Positions 26,223-26,521 of a stretch of DNA of 26,521 nucleotides are shown piece by piece. A program made the position numbers and the translations under genes. The number at the start of each line of letters is the position of its first letter. The first letter of the stretch is position 1. Source of the stretch: an uncultured Prevotella sp. GTDB lineage: Bacteria > Bacteroidota > Bacteroidia > Bacteroidales > Bacteroidaceae. Location of the stretch: contig NZ_URNN01000031.1 in the NCBI RefSeq assembly GCF_900549175.1, positions 1 to 26,521 on the forward strand. Direction: 5' to 3'. The notes beneath the pieces are model-generated. The model did no database searches, had not been told where the DNA came from, and saw only the letters and a program-made list of their open reading frames with translations.

Positions 26223-26521
26223 TTATACAGCCGTACTAATCATTTTCCACTCCGTGATAGTCCTTTCGCTGAGGCTGAAGTTAATGCCGACCTTTACGAC
26301 GGGCAGATTGTACAGTGCGAATCGCGCCGGATAGTTCTTCATGTCAATCTGTCCCAGTGCATCCTCGGCCGACTTGTTTATCTTCAGTTCGATGACGTAT
26401 ATCCTCGTTGCCGTGCGCATCACCATGTCGACGCGGCCCGTAGCCGTGCGCACCTCAACGTCGATATACTGTCCGAGCAGTGAGAAGATGACATAGAGCA
26501 TCTGCTGGTAGTGGCCCTCGT
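26223..26521 (-). CDS. C-terminal part of an AAA-ATPase/PD-(D/E)XK nuclease-like protein
   Basis: Partial gene; the 5' part lies beyond the window. About 98 residues are visible, beginning EGHYQQMLYVIFSLLGQY and including VDMVMRTATRIYVIELK. The aspartate in GRVDMV and the glutamate and lysine in IELK form a PD-(D/E)XK-type active site, as in the C-terminal domain (DUF1703/PDDEXK_9) of proteins that usually carry an N-terminal AAA-ATPase-like domain. These are very numerous in Bacteroidales and their function is not established. The N-terminal domain is assumed from the family, not seen. The stop is TAA at 26225-26223. Confidence 0.85.
   Translation of the reverse strand, partial: EGHYQQMLYVIFSLLGQYIDVEVRTATGRVDMVMRTATRIYVIELKINKSAEDALGQIDMKNYPARFALYNLPVVKVGINFSLSERTITEWKMISTAV

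Overview
The window reads as chromosomal DNA of a Bacteroidales bacterium, most likely close to Prevotella. The evidence is indirect: promoter -7 boxes of the TAnnTTTG type, a run of FKBP isomerases with lipoprotein or Sec signals, GC-rich REP-like repeats, A-rich leaders in place of Shine-Dalgarno sites at most genes, and a partial AAA-ATPase/PD-(D/E)XK protein of a kind common in this order. No rRNA, tRNA, CRISPR array, integrase or transposase was seen.

Layout. 1-5190: a dispersed repeat, then a type III restriction-modification pair (mod, res). 5296-7897: three consecutive FKBP-type peptidyl-prolyl isomerases predicted to lie in the cytoplasm, on the outer membrane and in the periplasm. 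7967-9773: a long perfect inverted repeat, then miaB (tRNA ms2i6A methylthiotransferase), which carries REP-like DNA in frame inside the gene and at its 3' end. 9777-12564: an MsbA-like ABC exporter next to an LpxL-type lipid A acyltransferase. 12576-18228: surface-glycan genes, namely a membrane O-acyltransferase, a GT11 fucosyltransferase-like enzyme, and a three-gene operon for a GT2 transferase, a GT4 transferase and a phosphoethanolamine transferase. These look like lipopolysaccharide core and lipid A assembly and decoration.

18458-24510: the accessory region. A tightly coupled four-gene operon on the minus strand (21760-24075, 21138-21770, 20550-21134, 18777-20546) encodes a soluble double-GHKL histidine kinase, a stand-alone receiver protein with no DNA-binding domain, an HNH endonuclease and an N6-adenine DNA methyltransferase. 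It has its own strong promoter and reads as more A/T-rich than the flanking glycan genes. It is bounded by two near-identical direct copies (about 215 bp) of the 5' end of a membrane-protein gene: a truncated pseudogene on one side (18458-18750) and the intact gene on the other (24517-26217). I infer a phosphorelay-controlled restriction-modification or anti-phage system inserted into a glycan locus. I do not recognise it as a named system, and it is the best candidate here for an undescribed one.

The right edge holds the C-terminal end of a PD-(D/E)XK nuclease-like protein. With the type III system and the four-gene operon, the window mixes envelope biogenesis with at least two DNA-targeting systems.
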